Shown here: piece after piece, positions 24,816-33,649 of the stretch
How positions within the stretch are numbered: position 1 is the stretch's first letter
How the letters are laid out: each line of letters starts with the position of its first letter
NCBI GenBank assembly: GCA_020636005.1
Contig: JACJYR010000002.1
Span: forward strand, 1,054,001 to 1,118,000
DNA length: 64,000 bases
Source of the DNA: Lewinellaceae bacterium
Lineage (GTDB): Bacteria; Bacteroidota; Bacteroidia; Chitinophagales; Saprospiraceae
Direction: 5' to 3'
Position numbers and translations under genes: made by a program
Notes under the pieces: model-generated
Database searches by the model: none
Told to the model about the DNA's origin: nothing
Seen by the model: only the letters and a program-made list of their open reading frames with translations

Positions 24816-25020
24816 TGAAGGTTGTGTTTTTGTGTTTGGGTGTTTTTGTGTTTTGGGACGGCTGCTCCAATTTCTGTTTCTTCCGCAAAGCAGTAAAGTC
24901 GCAAAACGCTGATATTTAACCCTTTGCGGCTTTGCAAATTATACAGTTAAAAAAAACACTCCTGAACACCCACTTTTTCCGTGCCTCAAAACACCCATCC
25001 ACAAAAACACCCAATCACAT
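24816..25020. other. Spacer between convergent genes with imperfect inverted repeats
   Basis: The nadK gene and the minus-strand lipoprotein gene converge here. A T/G-rich run (GGTGTTTTTGTGTTTTGGG at about 24839-24857) is complementary to the A/C-rich run near 24984-25015 (CAAAACACCCATCCACAAAAACACC). They could pair as a loose bidirectional terminator. Nothing else is recognisable. Confidence 0.4.
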
Positions 25021-26436
25021 CTACTTGGCAAACCGGACCGTAGTATTCTCCTGTATCCAGCAGCCCACATAGAAAGACGATCCTTCCTTGATGCCCCGCT
25101 GAAAACCGTCCTCGACACTCGGCATGTACTGTGTGTACTGCCCAATGAGCTTGTTCGCCTGGTTAGCCACGCCGGCGTCAATGGATTTAGCATACTGCCA
25201 TTTATCAATGGCCGGCCAGGTGACTATTTGGCTGTCCCACCCACGGCCCGGGCCGCAGATCGGGCCGCTGGAAGCGTACATCGTACCAATAAGCATGTAT
25301 GGATCGCCCCATCCTGGCCTTAGCTTGGCCGCTTGCTGGGCATACTGGCGGGCACGGGAGAAGTTTTTAAGGTAGGCATAATAGATCTTGGCGATGATAA
25401 GCGTGACTTGAGCTTTTTGAGCATTGTCGTTGATTTTGGGCAACAGTTCCTCATAACAATCGGCGGCCTGGCGGTATTTGCCATCGCGGAGCAGTTCATT
25501 GCACACCTGCAGCGGGCCGGGACCCGTGTCGCAGCTTTTCTTCATGGCCTCCTGCAAAACGGCGAAAGCCGCATCCGTATCGGGGCATTGGCCCCATTTC
25601 AGGCGGCTGTACACATTGGTCAGGGTCTCGCAATCGGCAGCAGCGGCATCGAAGCCATCGTAGTATTTGGCTTTATAATAGGTGCAATTGTAAAAGCCCT
25701 CAATGGATTCAAGCGCCTCCAGCCTGGCAGGGGCATATTCCGCGATGATCGCCCAGTTTTCACATTCCTTTCCCTGGCAGTTGGCCTGGCCTTTTTCGAT
25801 GGCATCCCTGATAATTTTTTGGTATTTCTGTGCTTCCGCAACGGGTACCTTTTCATCAAGGGTCAGGTCCACCAACAATGCAGTGAAGGGGTTAAGGACA
25901 AAATAACGGGGTTCCCCGCCGTCCATTTCGATGGATTTTTTAAAAAGCTTGTACTGCTCCAGCTTGGAGATGCGGTCGGGGTATTTGAAAAAATAGTCGA
26001 ACGCTTTCAGGCCTGTCACATAGCCGCTGTCGGGGTAGCATTTTTCCATATCGTCGTACAGCTTGAAAACCTTCGTGACGTACTCCTCTTTCTTGGTAGT
26101 GTCCGCCGCCATGAAATGCTCATAGAATTTTATGCCGTCTGTAAACACGGTACTCCTTTGCCCGTCGGCGGCAGGCGCTTCCTTATAAACTTTTTGCCAA
26201 AGTTCGAAAGCCCCCTTCCAGTCGTTGGCCTTCAAAAAGTCCCGGTAGAGCACAAAATTTTCCAGTGCTTGCTCAGGGTTGGGGGCATCGTCGAAGGTCG
26301 GGCAAATGCTCTTCGGCTTTGTGGTTGGGTTGGGTTTTGGTGTAGGCTTTGTCTCGGTGGTTTGTTGCGTGGTTTTTGGTGTACAGCCAAACAACAGGAC
26401 AAAAGCAAAGAAGGAAAGGAGGAATCTGTTCATCAT
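25021..26436 (-). CDS. TPR-like repeat lipoprotein, coaX-operon paralogue 2
   Basis: From an ATG at 26436 or 26433 the product has about 470 residues with a signal peptide and lipobox (FVLLFGCTPK), followed by a T/P/K-rich linker. The rest is helical and TPR-like: ENFVLYRDFLKANDWKGAFE-LWQKVYKEAPAADGQRSTVF (about 55-95) and later CNELLRDGKYRQAADCYEEL and IAKIYYAYLKNFSRARQYAQ. The C-terminal part includes WGDPYMLIGTMYASSGPICG and ends near FYVGCWIQENTTVRF. The same architecture, word for word in places, is found in the upstream neighbour (26754-28139). A periplasmic or outer-membrane scaffold role is inference. Confidence 0.7.
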   Translation of the reverse strand: MMNRFLLSFFAFVLLFGCTPKTTQQTTETKPTPKPNPTTKPKSICPTFDDAPNPEQALENFVLYRDFLKANDWKGAFELWQKVYKEAPAADGQRSTVFTDGIKFYEHFMAADTTKKEEYVTKVFKLYDDMEKCYPDSGYVTGLKAFDYFFKYPDRISKLEQYKLFKKSIEMDGGEPRYFVLNPFTALLVDLTLDEKVPVAEAQKYQKIIRDAIEKGQANCQGKECENWAIIAEYAPARLEALESIEGFYNCTYYKAKYYDGFDAAAADCETLTNVYSRLKWGQCPDTDAAFAVLQEAMKKSCDTGPGPLQVCNELLRDGKYRQAADCYEELLPKINDNAQKAQVTLIIAKIYYAYLKNFSRARQYAQQAAKLRPGWGDPYMLIGTMYASSGPICGPGRGWDSQIVTWPAIDKWQYAKSIDAGVANQANKLIGQYTQYMPSVEDGFQRGIKEGSSFYVGCWIQENTTVRFAK

Positions 26437-26621
26437 CGTTATATTATTTTGGATTTTAAGCTTGAGACGCAAAAGTTGGATATTGTTTCAGCAAAGATGG
26501 GACTTTGTTGTTGAAAAGGTAACCCCCCTGCAAAGGTTTACTTGATTCAAAACAGGCCGTTTTTCAACAAAAAAATACCATGCCTGCCCGCCAGTTTGTC
26601 CAGGCCCGCCATAGCCCGACT

Positions 26622-26655
26622 AAAAAAGCCCCGCCTGTTTCCAAACGGGGCTTTT
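26622..26655 (-). terminator. Intrinsic terminator between the two repeat-protein genes
   Basis: On the minus strand AAAAGCCCCG and CGGGGCTTTTTTA form a 10-bp stem around a 12-base loop, followed by Ts. It lies about 100 bases after the stop of the gene at 26754, so the last paralogue (25021-26436) is likely to have its own promoter. Confidence 0.75.
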
Positions 26656-26753
26656 CCCCAAAATCATAGGGTAAACAATTTACCGTGCGGGAAAGAAAGC
26701 ATGACAAGCCACTGATTTTCAAGCGGCAGTGCCCCATCCCTCACTTCAATCCG

Positions 26754-28139
26754 TTACTGGAACCGCACCCGTACGGTTTCGCCGATCCAGCAGGGAACGG
26801 TCATGGAGTCGCCCTCATTTACCTTCCGCATGAAAGCCTCCTCTTTATTGGGGAGGAAGCCGTTGTAGCGGCCAATCTTGCTGTTGGCATCACCGGCAAC
26901 GGAGCTGTCAATAGACTTGGCATAGGCATATTTGTCAATGGCGGCCAGTACGGCCAATTGCGCATCGAAGTTGTCGTTGCCACAAGAACTGCTGGTACTG
27001 GCGTACATATCGCCGATAAGCATGTAGGGTTGCCCCCAGTTGGGTTTGTACCGGGCTGCTGTGCGAGCGTCTTCACGTGCTGCGGAATAACGGTTCAATT
27101 GGCGGAACTCAATGGAGGCCATATAGAAATAATAGTTGGCCAGCTTCTCGCTGTCGTTTGCGCCTGCCTTTTCTTTTGCTATGCCAGCTTCAAATTTTTC
27201 AAGGGCCTCATTGTATTTGCCGTCCTTGAAAAGGGCAATGCCGTGATCGCCCGGGTTTTCAGCATAATACTGCGCCAATTTGGCAGCATTTTCCGCTTCG
27301 ATGATTTTTTCGTAGCGCACCTTCATTTCAAGCACCAACGGATCGTCATCCGGGCAACCCTGCTGCACGAGGCGGTTGTAAAAATACTTGAGCATTTCAG
27401 TGCTATCGGGGTGGGCCCTGTATTCTGGCTCAAACTTTTTCTTGAAATAGGCACAGTCAAAGATTTCGCTCTCAATTTGGGCGAAAGTGCCGTTCATGGC
27501 ATCCTTTGCCTGCTGGTAATAGGCCGAATATTCTTTGTTGTTGGCGATGTTGTAGTCTGCGATTTCGTTCAGTTTGAGGTAGGCATTCCGTGCTTCTTCT
27601 GCCGACATCAGCTTGTTTTTGAACTGGTAAACCGCAATGGAGGCATAGGGCTGGAAAACGACATAACTCGTCTTGTTGCCACCCACTTCCACTGCTTCCT
27701 GGGCCGCCTTCAGGTTTTCGGAATAGGGCGAATTGAGGGTATAGAACATTTCGTAGGTCTTCAAGCCCAGGGTCAGGGCTTTCTCGTCGGGATAGCACTG
27801 CACTTGTTCGTCGAACAGGCGGAGGATCATGTTGGCATATTCTTTCTTTTTTGCCTCGTCCTTTTCCTTTTTAAATTTAGAGATATAGATTTTGCGCCCG
27901 TCCACATAGTGGGAAGAACGCTGGCCGTCGGCGGCCGGGGCGCCTTTGTAGGCTTTTTCCCAATAGGGGAAAGCCTGGTCGTAATCTTCTGTTTTGATAA
28001 ATTGACGGTACAGCACGTGTGCCTCTTCCAGGGCATCTTTGTCTGGGGATTTGTTCCACGTTTCGCATTGGCTGAAAGCCGGGGCGGCAAAGGCAGCGAA
28101 CAAGAGGATCAACAGGGAAGTCTTCAGTAGTTTTTTCAT
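26754..28139 (-). CDS. TPR-like repeat protein, coaX-operon paralogue 1
   Basis: With the ATG at 28139 (MKKLLKTSLLILLFAAFAAP) it has 461 residues and a signal peptide cleaved near AFSQ. Helical repeats include EAHVLYRQFIKTEDYDQAFP-YWEKAYKGAPAADGQRSSHY (about 38-78), a central IALFKDGKYNEALEKFEAGI (about 305) and ANYYFYMASIEFRQLNRYSA (about 338). It ends with WGQPYMLIGDMYASTSSSCG, then MTVPCWIGETVRVRF. Two conserved cysteines near the end (SSCG and PCWI) also occur in the paralogue. Family not recognised beyond TPR-like. It lies downstream of the outer-membrane protein gene and coaX on the same strand. Confidence 0.7.
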   Translation of the reverse strand: MKKLLKTSLLILLFAAFAAPAFSQCETWNKSPDKDALEEAHVLYRQFIKTEDYDQAFPYWEKAYKGAPAADGQRSSHYVDGRKIYISKFKKEKDEAKKKEYANMILRLFDEQVQCYPDEKALTLGLKTYEMFYTLNSPYSENLKAAQEAVEVGGNKTSYVVFQPYASIAVYQFKNKLMSAEEARNAYLKLNEIADYNIANNKEYSAYYQQAKDAMNGTFAQIESEIFDCAYFKKKFEPEYRAHPDSTEMLKYFYNRLVQQGCPDDDPLVLEMKVRYEKIIEAENAAKLAQYYAENPGDHGIALFKDGKYNEALEKFEAGIAKEKAGANDSEKLANYYFYMASIEFRQLNRYSAAREDARTAARYKPNWGQPYMLIGDMYASTSSSCGNDNFDAQLAVLAAIDKYAYAKSIDSSVAGDANSKIGRYNGFLPNKEEAFMRKVNEGDSMTVPCWIGETVRVRFQ

Positions 28140-28242
28140 GATCAACCAAAATTTTTATCAAGTCTGGCAGGAAGCTACAGTTGAAGTGCGGCAGTACATA
28201 TTTTCCTGGTAGTCTTCAAGCTGGAACTTCTTACGGGACGCA

Positions 28243-29562
28243 TTATCCGAATTTTCGTTTGTAAAACCAAGAACTATCGTTTAGAGTAAAGCCAAGGGCT
28301 ATTTTCACAAAATTCTCCTTGATCGCATCTTTGGTGTTGTATTGCCCCAGTTCAAAGGAGAGGTTGACAAAGGAGGTCTGCTGCCGGGGCAGTACCAGGG
28401 GCAGGCCAAACCCGATTGTCAGGGCATATTGGTTGAAATCTTCCAGCCGGGGATCCGTCCGGTAATAGAAACCAACCCGGTAGCGGATGCGCTGGATGTA
28501 TTTGTTGTAGGATGAAAAATCCGGGATGATTTCCGCCCCGGCAGCTATGCGGTGGCTGTTGAACAATTGCTCGGGCTTTGCCTCGTTTGCGTAGCCTTTC
28601 CATGCCGCAAAACCATATTCGAGGCCGAGCCTCCATTTGGCCGCCTTCTGGTACATTACCCCCAGGGTGAACTCCGCCGGTAGCTTCCCGTTTTCTTTGA
28701 TGCCCAACTGCCTGGATACGGTGTCAATTTCGGTAAGGCTGTAGTTGGTCGGTATTGCGATGCGGTATTTGGTGCTTTTGGTGCTGAAATTCGTACGGGA
28801 GCTTCCATAGGCTCCAAATATCAGGCTGCGCCCATTATACACCGATTCGTCAGGCGCTTTCTTGTCCAGATCAATTTTGTACTGTGCCCCCAATGTGTAG
28901 GTGAAGCCGCGCACACTGATGTTATCTTCGTAAATATCGAAGAAGCCGCCGACGACATCGCCTATGCGGGTTTGCCGTTCGTTTTCCAGTTGCCCGAAAA
29001 AATAGCCCAGGTTAAGGCCCGCTGAAAAACCCTTGTACCGGACGCCAGTGCCCCAGAGCAGCTTGTTGGTTCCGCCGGTGCCTTTAAAGCTGTTGTATGT
29101 AGTATCCAACTGAGGATCTACCACCAGCGTTTCGATATTATATCCGATGGACGTGTTGGGCAGCAGCGCTATGTTCATGGCCCAGAAAATCTGCCGCTTC
29201 TTTTTTGCCAGGGCGTCGTTCAGGGGGTTTCGCAAGGGAAAAGCCAATGCCAGATGGCTGAGGTTGCCCGACCAGACGTTGGAGCTTTGATCGTTGAACT
29301 TGAGTTTTGAGTTGATAGCATAAAGGCCGGCCTCGAAAACGGCTGTGTTGAGCGTACCGTACGATGCCGGGTTGAGCAGGTTGACGTGGAGCGGATCGGC
29401 ATAGGCGGCGGATAGCCCTCCGAACCCCGCAGCGGAAAGGGAATGGTTCACCGGTTTCCCCAAACCAATCCGGGAATAGGGGGAATTGTCCTTCGGCTGT
29501 GCTGTCGCAGACAGGGTAAAAAGCAAAAAGATAAACGTCTTCCAAACGCCTCTAAAATCCAT
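28243..29562 (-). CDS. Outer-membrane beta-barrel protein (OmpP1/FadL-like)
   Basis: From ATG 29562 (MDFRGVWKTFIFLLFTLSATAQ) the product has about 439 residues with a signal peptide. The start of the mature part (NSPYSRIGLGKP, then GFGGLSAAYADPLHVNLLNPASYG) is typical of Bacteroidota OmpP1/FadL/TodX-like or PorV-like barrels, whose conserved Asn-Pro-Ala marks the N-terminal plug. The rest alternates strands and turns and ends in SSWFYKRKFG. The start overlaps the end of coaX by about 11 bases, indicating co-transcription. Transported substrate unknown. Confidence 0.75.
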   Translation of the reverse strand: MDFRGVWKTFIFLLFTLSATAQPKDNSPYSRIGLGKPVNHSLSAAGFGGLSAAYADPLHVNLLNPASYGTLNTAVFEAGLYAINSKLKFNDQSSNVWSGNLSHLALAFPLRNPLNDALAKKKRQIFWAMNIALLPNTSIGYNIETLVVDPQLDTTYNSFKGTGGTNKLLWGTGVRYKGFSAGLNLGYFFGQLENERQTRIGDVVGGFFDIYEDNISVRGFTYTLGAQYKIDLDKKAPDESVYNGRSLIFGAYGSSRTNFSTKSTKYRIAIPTNYSLTEIDTVSRQLGIKENGKLPAEFTLGVMYQKAAKWRLGLEYGFAAWKGYANEAKPEQLFNSHRIAAGAEIIPDFSSYNKYIQRIRYRVGFYYRTDPRLEDFNQYALTIGFGLPLVLPRQQTSFVNLSFELGQYNTKDAIKENFVKIALGFTLNDSSWFYKRKFG

Positions 29563-30310
29563 CGGTAAGTTTAGCATTATATTGCAAAATTTGATTCAGC
29601 CCTATCAGGACCAAATTTGGGTGCGCAAATATCTTGGTTTTGATGTTTTTGACAAAAAAATCAGTGTCGCCACCTGTTAAAATCACTATTAAGTGCTGAA
29701 ATCTTTTCTCCATGAGCTTGATAAACCCCTCTGTTTCCAGCAGTGCACCCAGCTCGCCGCCCAACCTGATGGCGTTTTCCGTTGAGTTGCCCAATGGGTT
29801 TTCCTTCAAATGCCCACCAATGTCAGCCTGTTTTACCAAGGGTAGCCTGGCCGTAAAGTGGTGCATGGCTTTCAGGCGCATTTCGATGCCAGGAGAGATA
29901 TTCCCCCCCAGGAATACCCCGTTGCGGTCCAACATGTCCATCGTGATGCACGTTCCTGCGTCAATCACCAGGCAGTTTTCCCCGGGATAAATATGCTGGG
30001 CGCCCACTGCTGCTGCAACCCGGTCCTTGCCAAGTGTATCGGGCGTCAGGTATTGCAGCCCAATGGGCAATGGCGTTTGGGCGGACAAATGGAGGTAGTA
30101 AAACTGGGTCATAAAAAAGTCCTCCACGGCTGTTGGCACTTTGGCCACGCTGGAAAGGATGACCTTTTTCACCTTTTGGTTGTACGACAGTTCCCGGAGC
30201 CGATCCATATCCAGTATTTCCCACACCTCTTTTTGCACCAGTTCGTTTTCCTCGAACAAGGCTATTTTAGTCCGGGTATTGCCAATATCTATGGTAAGGT
30301 TCCGCTGCAT
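29552..30310 (-). CDS. coaX: Type III pantothenate kinase
   Basis: CoaX phosphorylates pantothenate, the first step of coenzyme A synthesis. The 252 residues match the family. Visible motifs are the phosphate-binding LTIDIGNTRTKIALFEENEL (5-24), GKDRVAAAVGAQHIYPG (about 93) and the catalytic-site segment VIDAGTCITMDML (about 114) with GGNISPGIEMRLKAMHHFTA (about 134). It heads a minus-strand cluster with the outer-membrane protein and the two repeat proteins, an arrangement without obvious metabolic logic. Confidence 0.94.
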   Translation of the reverse strand: MQRNLTIDIGNTRTKIALFEENELVQKEVWEILDMDRLRELSYNQKVKKVILSSVAKVPTAVEDFFMTQFYYLHLSAQTPLPIGLQYLTPDTLGKDRVAAAVGAQHIYPGENCLVIDAGTCITMDMLDRNGVFLGGNISPGIEMRLKAMHHFTARLPLVKQADIGGHLKENPLGNSTENAIRLGGELGALLETEGFIKLMEKRFQHLIVILTGGDTDFFVKNIKTKIFAHPNLVLIGLNQILQYNAKLTDGF

Positions 30311-30429
30311 ATTTGGAAAAAGTGCGCAAACTTGGCGTTTTTATTACGAGCCTTCTATGGATACGTTGAATATTTTTCTGTACTTCCTTCCAATAGGTTC
30401 TATGCAAACCATGTTTTTCGTGGTGAGTG

Positions 30430-30469
30430 TTGGGCAGGGTTGGGATGTTTTTTTTGCCAACCCTGCCCA
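30430..30469. repeat. Strong hairpin between the SPOR gene and coaX
   Basis: TTGGGCAGGGTTGG and CCAACCCTGCCCAA are perfect arms of 14 bases around about 13 bases (including TTTTTTTT on the plus strand). There is no U-run after the stem on the minus strand, so it may be a weak terminator of the SPOR gene or an mRNA-end hairpin. Confidence 0.6.
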
Positions 30470-30522
30470 ACCATCTCAGCCCGCTGACTATTGCACAATA
30501 CAGGCCATCACCAGGTATTGCA

Positions 30523-31635
30523 TCAGTTCATCTCATCCAGTTCCTCCGCTGTTTTCGGCTTGGCATCGAATTTTTTGCCCAGCTCATTTTTCATATCTTC
30601 TACCTCCTGTTGGGTGTCATAGGGAAATGTAACGCCCACGCGGAACAGTTTTCCGACTTTCCGGGTCTCCGGTGCGTAGCCAGCTTCCGAAAGGGACTGG
30701 GCAAAATTGGTGGCGTTGCTGCGCACGCCAAAGCTGTGGACGACAATGAAAACCGTCCGTTTATTTGGCACATACTTGTCATCCTCTCCATTTTTTGATT
30801 CGGCCTTGGGTTGTACGGGAGGAGCAGATGCGGGCGAATTGGCGGGATCCTGGCCTGTTTCGCCAGCAGTGTTTTCAATGGAAGCATCCTCTGTGGCGGC
30901 GGTGGCATCCTGTTCGACTTTGGGTTTCACGTTGAGCCGCTCCTTGTCAACCGGAAGTGTCTCCACGGTGGTGCCGGTGTTGCCGGTGTTGGAAAAAATA
31001 AGGTAAATACTGGTGGCCAAAACAACTGCCGAAAGCAATACCAGCCAGGGCATAAGTCCTTGGGCCCAGTTCCTCGTGGCTTGGGAGCCCGTTGCCGAAG
31101 GGATGTCTGGTACAGGGGCACCGCTTTCGGTATTTGCCTTTGCGGTGAGGGTACTTGCGGCACCGCCCGATGCTGCTATGGCACCGCCCGACGCTGTTTC
31201 CGTTTTCCTTTCCCGGGTGATGGGGCTGAACGACACCGTTGGCAGCCCGAAAGAATCTGCGTTGAAATTGGTGCCTTCCGGCATGAAGCGTATTTTTTGC
31301 TCATAATCCCTGTAGAGCCTGCCGACTTGCGGAATATCGACAATCTCCCGCCGTTCCAGTGCCTGTTTTACGTTGTCCACATACCTCGTCACAGCATCGC
31401 CGGCCTCCTGGAAGGTGATGACATTCGACTGCTGCAGGTGGTGAACGAGCATTCCGTCGTTGATGACGAGATTTGGATTAAACGCCAGTTTCTTGGAAGG
31501 AGGGAGCACGGCACCCTGCACATAGTCCACTGTGGCAGTTTCCGGCGTGGAGGTGAAGCCGCCCAGGCCGGGTACGATAACGGAGGGGTGTTCAAATAAT
31601 AATTCCCTGATTGCTTTGCCGACGTCCATAGTCAT
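30523..31635 (-). CDS. HU-CCDC81/SPOR-domain membrane protein
   Basis: The 370-residue protein combines an N-terminal HU-like domain pair of the bacterial CCDC81 type (AIRELLFEHPSVIVPGLGGF, residues 8-27; LAFNPNLVINDGMLVHHLQQ, about 49-68; a second unit around REIVDIPQVGRLYRDYEQKI, 96-115), a cytoplasmic linker, one transmembrane helix (about 193-214), an acidic/proline-rich linker and a C-terminal SPOR domain (RTVFIVVHSFGVRSNATNFA, then FRVGVTFPYDTQQEVEDM). SPOR domains bind denuded peptidoglycan at septa. The arrangement, HU-like inside and SPOR outside, could link the nucleoid or other cytoplasmic partner to the cell wall; that is inference. The alternative start is two codons downstream. 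Confidence 0.8.
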   Translation of the reverse strand: MTMDVGKAIRELLFEHPSVIVPGLGGFTSTPETATVDYVQGAVLPPSKKLAFNPNLVINDGMLVHHLQQSNVITFQEAGDAVTRYVDNVKQALERREIVDIPQVGRLYRDYEQKIRFMPEGTNFNADSFGLPTVSFSPITRERKTETASGGAIAASGGAASTLTAKANTESGAPVPDIPSATGSQATRNWAQGLMPWLVLLSAVVLATSIYLIFSNTGNTGTTVETLPVDKERLNVKPKVEQDATAATEDASIENTAGETGQDPANSPASAPPVQPKAESKNGEDDKYVPNKRTVFIVVHSFGVRSNATNFAQSLSEAGYAPETRKVGKLFRVGVTFPYDTQQEVEDMKNELGKKFDAKPKTAEELDEMN

Positions 31636-31811
31636 TGTTTCTTTGTTGTTGGTGGTTGATCAAGCAATATTCAAAATGTCAGTGAAGTTTCCCAAAGGTA
31701 GAAACATTGCCCAAACAGGAAAATGAGTAATTTCCCCCTTCCTTTTGTTGGACTGGCAAATTTAAGTAAAAAAACCCCATATTATAACCTGCTGTAAACC
31801 AGTATTTTACT
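31636..31811. promoter_or_regulatory. Divergent intergenic region
   Basis: These 176 bases separate the minus-strand HU-SPOR gene from the plus-strand M1 peptidase gene and must hold both promoters. AT-rich blocks with TTTG (about 31756-31760) and TATTATAAC (about 31781) are present, but I cannot assign boxes with confidence. Confidence 0.35.
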
Positions 31812-33476
31812 ATGTACAAATCACTTATCTTTCCGCTTTTGATGCTTTTGGCTTCCCATGCCCTTTCCCAGCGGGATTTCTACAATAAGTTCAACTTTAC
31901 GAAAGCTGATACCCTGCGGGGCATGCTGACGCCGGAACGGGCCTGTTACGATGTCACTTTTTATGATCTCAACGTGGCACTGGACATCAACAAGAAATTC
32001 CTCAAGGGCTTTGTTGAAATTGAATTTGACGTGGTCAACGAATTTTCCATGATGCAGATCGACCTTTTCAGAAACATGACCATCAGTGAGATCACCTGGT
32101 ATGGGCAGCCCCTCACCTACCAACGGCTGTTCGATGCCGTCATGGTTTACCTGCCCGAAAAACTGGAGAAAGGCACCCACCAATCCATCATCGTCTATTA
32201 CGAAGGCTTCCCCACCATCGCCACCAATGCCCCCTGGGAAGGCGGCTTTGTCTGGAAACAAGACCAAAAACAGAACCCCTGGGTGGCTGTGGCCTGCGAG
32301 GGCGACGGCGCCAGCCTGTGGTGGCCCTGCAAAGACCATCTCTCCGACGAACCCGACAGCATGGCCATCCACGTGACCGTGCCCACCGGCCTGGTGGCAG
32401 TGGCCAACGGAAACCTGCGAAAAGCAAGACGGGTTGAAGGTGGATATACCGAGTTTTACTGGTTCGTCTCCTACCCTATCAACAACTACAATGCTTCCAT
32501 CAATATCGGTAAGTACGCCCATTTTTCAGACTGGTACCATTCCGCTGACGGCGACTCGCTGGCCCTTGATTATTACGTGCTGGAATACAACCTGGACAAG
32601 GCCAAAAAACATTTTGAACAAGTGAAGCCCATGCTGGCCTGCTATGAGAAGTATTTTGGGAAATACCCTTTCTGGAACGACGGCTATGCCCTCGTGGAGA
32701 CGCCCTACCTCGGCATGGAACACCAAAGCGGCATCGCCTATGGCAACAACTACAACCGGGGCTATCTCGGCGGCATGATTCCCCGCGACATGGAGTTCGA
32801 CTACCTTATCATCCACGAAAGCGGCCACGAATATTTTGGCAACGCCATCAGCGCCAGTGACCACGCAGATATGTGGATCCACGAATCGTTCACTACCTAC
32901 ATGGAATCGCTCTATGTGGAATGTATGATGAGCTACGCCGATGCGGTGCGGTACCTGGAAAGCCAGCGCCCCTTCATCAGGAACGGAGAGCCTATCGTTG
33001 GGCCAAGAGACGTAAATTTTGGCGACTGGTCGGGCAGCGACCATTATTTCAAGGGGGCCTGGATTCTCCACACCCTGCGAAATGCCATTGGCGACGATGC
33101 AGTGTGGTTTGGACTGTTAAGGGGCTTTTATGATAAATTCAAATACAAGACTTGTACTACGGAGGATTTTCTGCTTTTCACCAATGAGTTTACGGGAAAG
33201 GACTTCACTCCTTTTTTTGAACAATACCTCTATTACGCCAACATCCCCCGGCTGGAAATCGACCTGGAGCAAATGGGCGCCGACCTGAAAGTGATTTATA
33301 AGTGGGAGGCCGAAGTACCCACTTTCAATATGCCGGTCAAAGTGGGCAACCCCAACAATTACCAAACCATCTACCCAACAGCCAATGGTATCCAGGAAAC
33401 CATCCTGCCCAACCTGCAAAAGTCGGACTTTCAGGTGGCGACAGAACTATTTTACATTAAACGAAAAAGCCTGTGA
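31812..33476 (+). CDS. M1-family metallopeptidase
   Basis: The 554-residue secreted aminopeptidase has a signal peptide ending near ALSQ. Gluzincin motifs are present: the exopeptidase motif YLGMEHQSGIAYGN (about 302-315, a variant of GxMEN), the zinc ligands in IIHESGHEYFGNAISA (about 334, HEXXH) and the third ligand in MWIHESFTTYMESLYVE (about 355). The usual M1 N-terminal saddle domain (about 30-200) precedes the catalytic domain; the long C-terminal helical domain of larger family members is missing, which is common in Bacteroidota. It would trim peptides in the periplasm or outside the cell. Confidence 0.9.
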   Translation: MYKSLIFPLLMLLASHALSQRDFYNKFNFTKADTLRGMLTPERACYDVTFYDLNVALDINKKFLKGFVEIEFDVVNEFSMMQIDLFRNMTISEITWYGQPLTYQRLFDAVMVYLPEKLEKGTHQSIIVYYEGFPTIATNAPWEGGFVWKQDQKQNPWVAVACEGDGASLWWPCKDHLSDEPDSMAIHVTVPTGLVAVANGNLRKARRVEGGYTEFYWFVSYPINNYNASINIGKYAHFSDWYHSADGDSLALDYYVLEYNLDKAKKHFEQVKPMLACYEKYFGKYPFWNDGYALVETPYLGMEHQSGIAYGNNYNRGYLGGMIPRDMEFDYLIIHESGHEYFGNAISASDHADMWIHESFTTYMESLYVECMMSYADAVRYLESQRPFIRNGEPIVGPRDVNFGDWSGSDHYFKGAWILHTLRNAIGDDAVWFGLLRGFYDKFKYKTCTTEDFLLFTNEFTGKDFTPFFEQYLYYANIPRLEIDLEQMGADLKVIYKWEAEVPTFNMPVKVGNPNNYQTIYPTANGIQETILPNLQKSDFQVATELFYIKRKSL

Positions 33477-33506
33477 AAACAGCAATGGACAGTTAGTTAT
33501 ACTATA

Positions 33507-33600
33507 CTAAAACACGGATGGTTTTGTCGGTTTGCTATTAGCTGTTGGCCATTGGCTTTTGCCAACTGCCAAAGGCCAAAAGCCATCAGCGTACAGTATA
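33507..33600 (+). repeat. Palindrome-rich intergenic repeat, copy 1
   Basis: This 94-base sequence is repeated in inverted orientation at 43278-43378 with only a 7-base indel and a few mismatches. It contains its own inverted repeats (GGCCATTGGCTTTTGCCA, then ACTGCCAAAGGCCAAAAGCC) and ends CAGCGTACAGTATA. It lies just after the M1 peptidase gene. Confidence 0.85.
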
Positions 33601-33649
33601 AAGGCACTTTTATGGCCCGGCTCCAAAGGTGGGAAAGTTTGGTAAACGA

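Noticed and set aside
25333..26514. 393-codon plus-strand frame opposite the lipoprotein at 25021-26436
   Set aside because: Same reasoning: the minus strand has a lipobox and paralogue, the plus strand is a shadow.
26685..28130. 481-codon plus-strand frame opposite the TPR-like protein
   Set aside because: The minus strand has a signal peptide, TPR-like helices and a clear paralogue; the plus-strand translation is F/V/G/H-rich without features.
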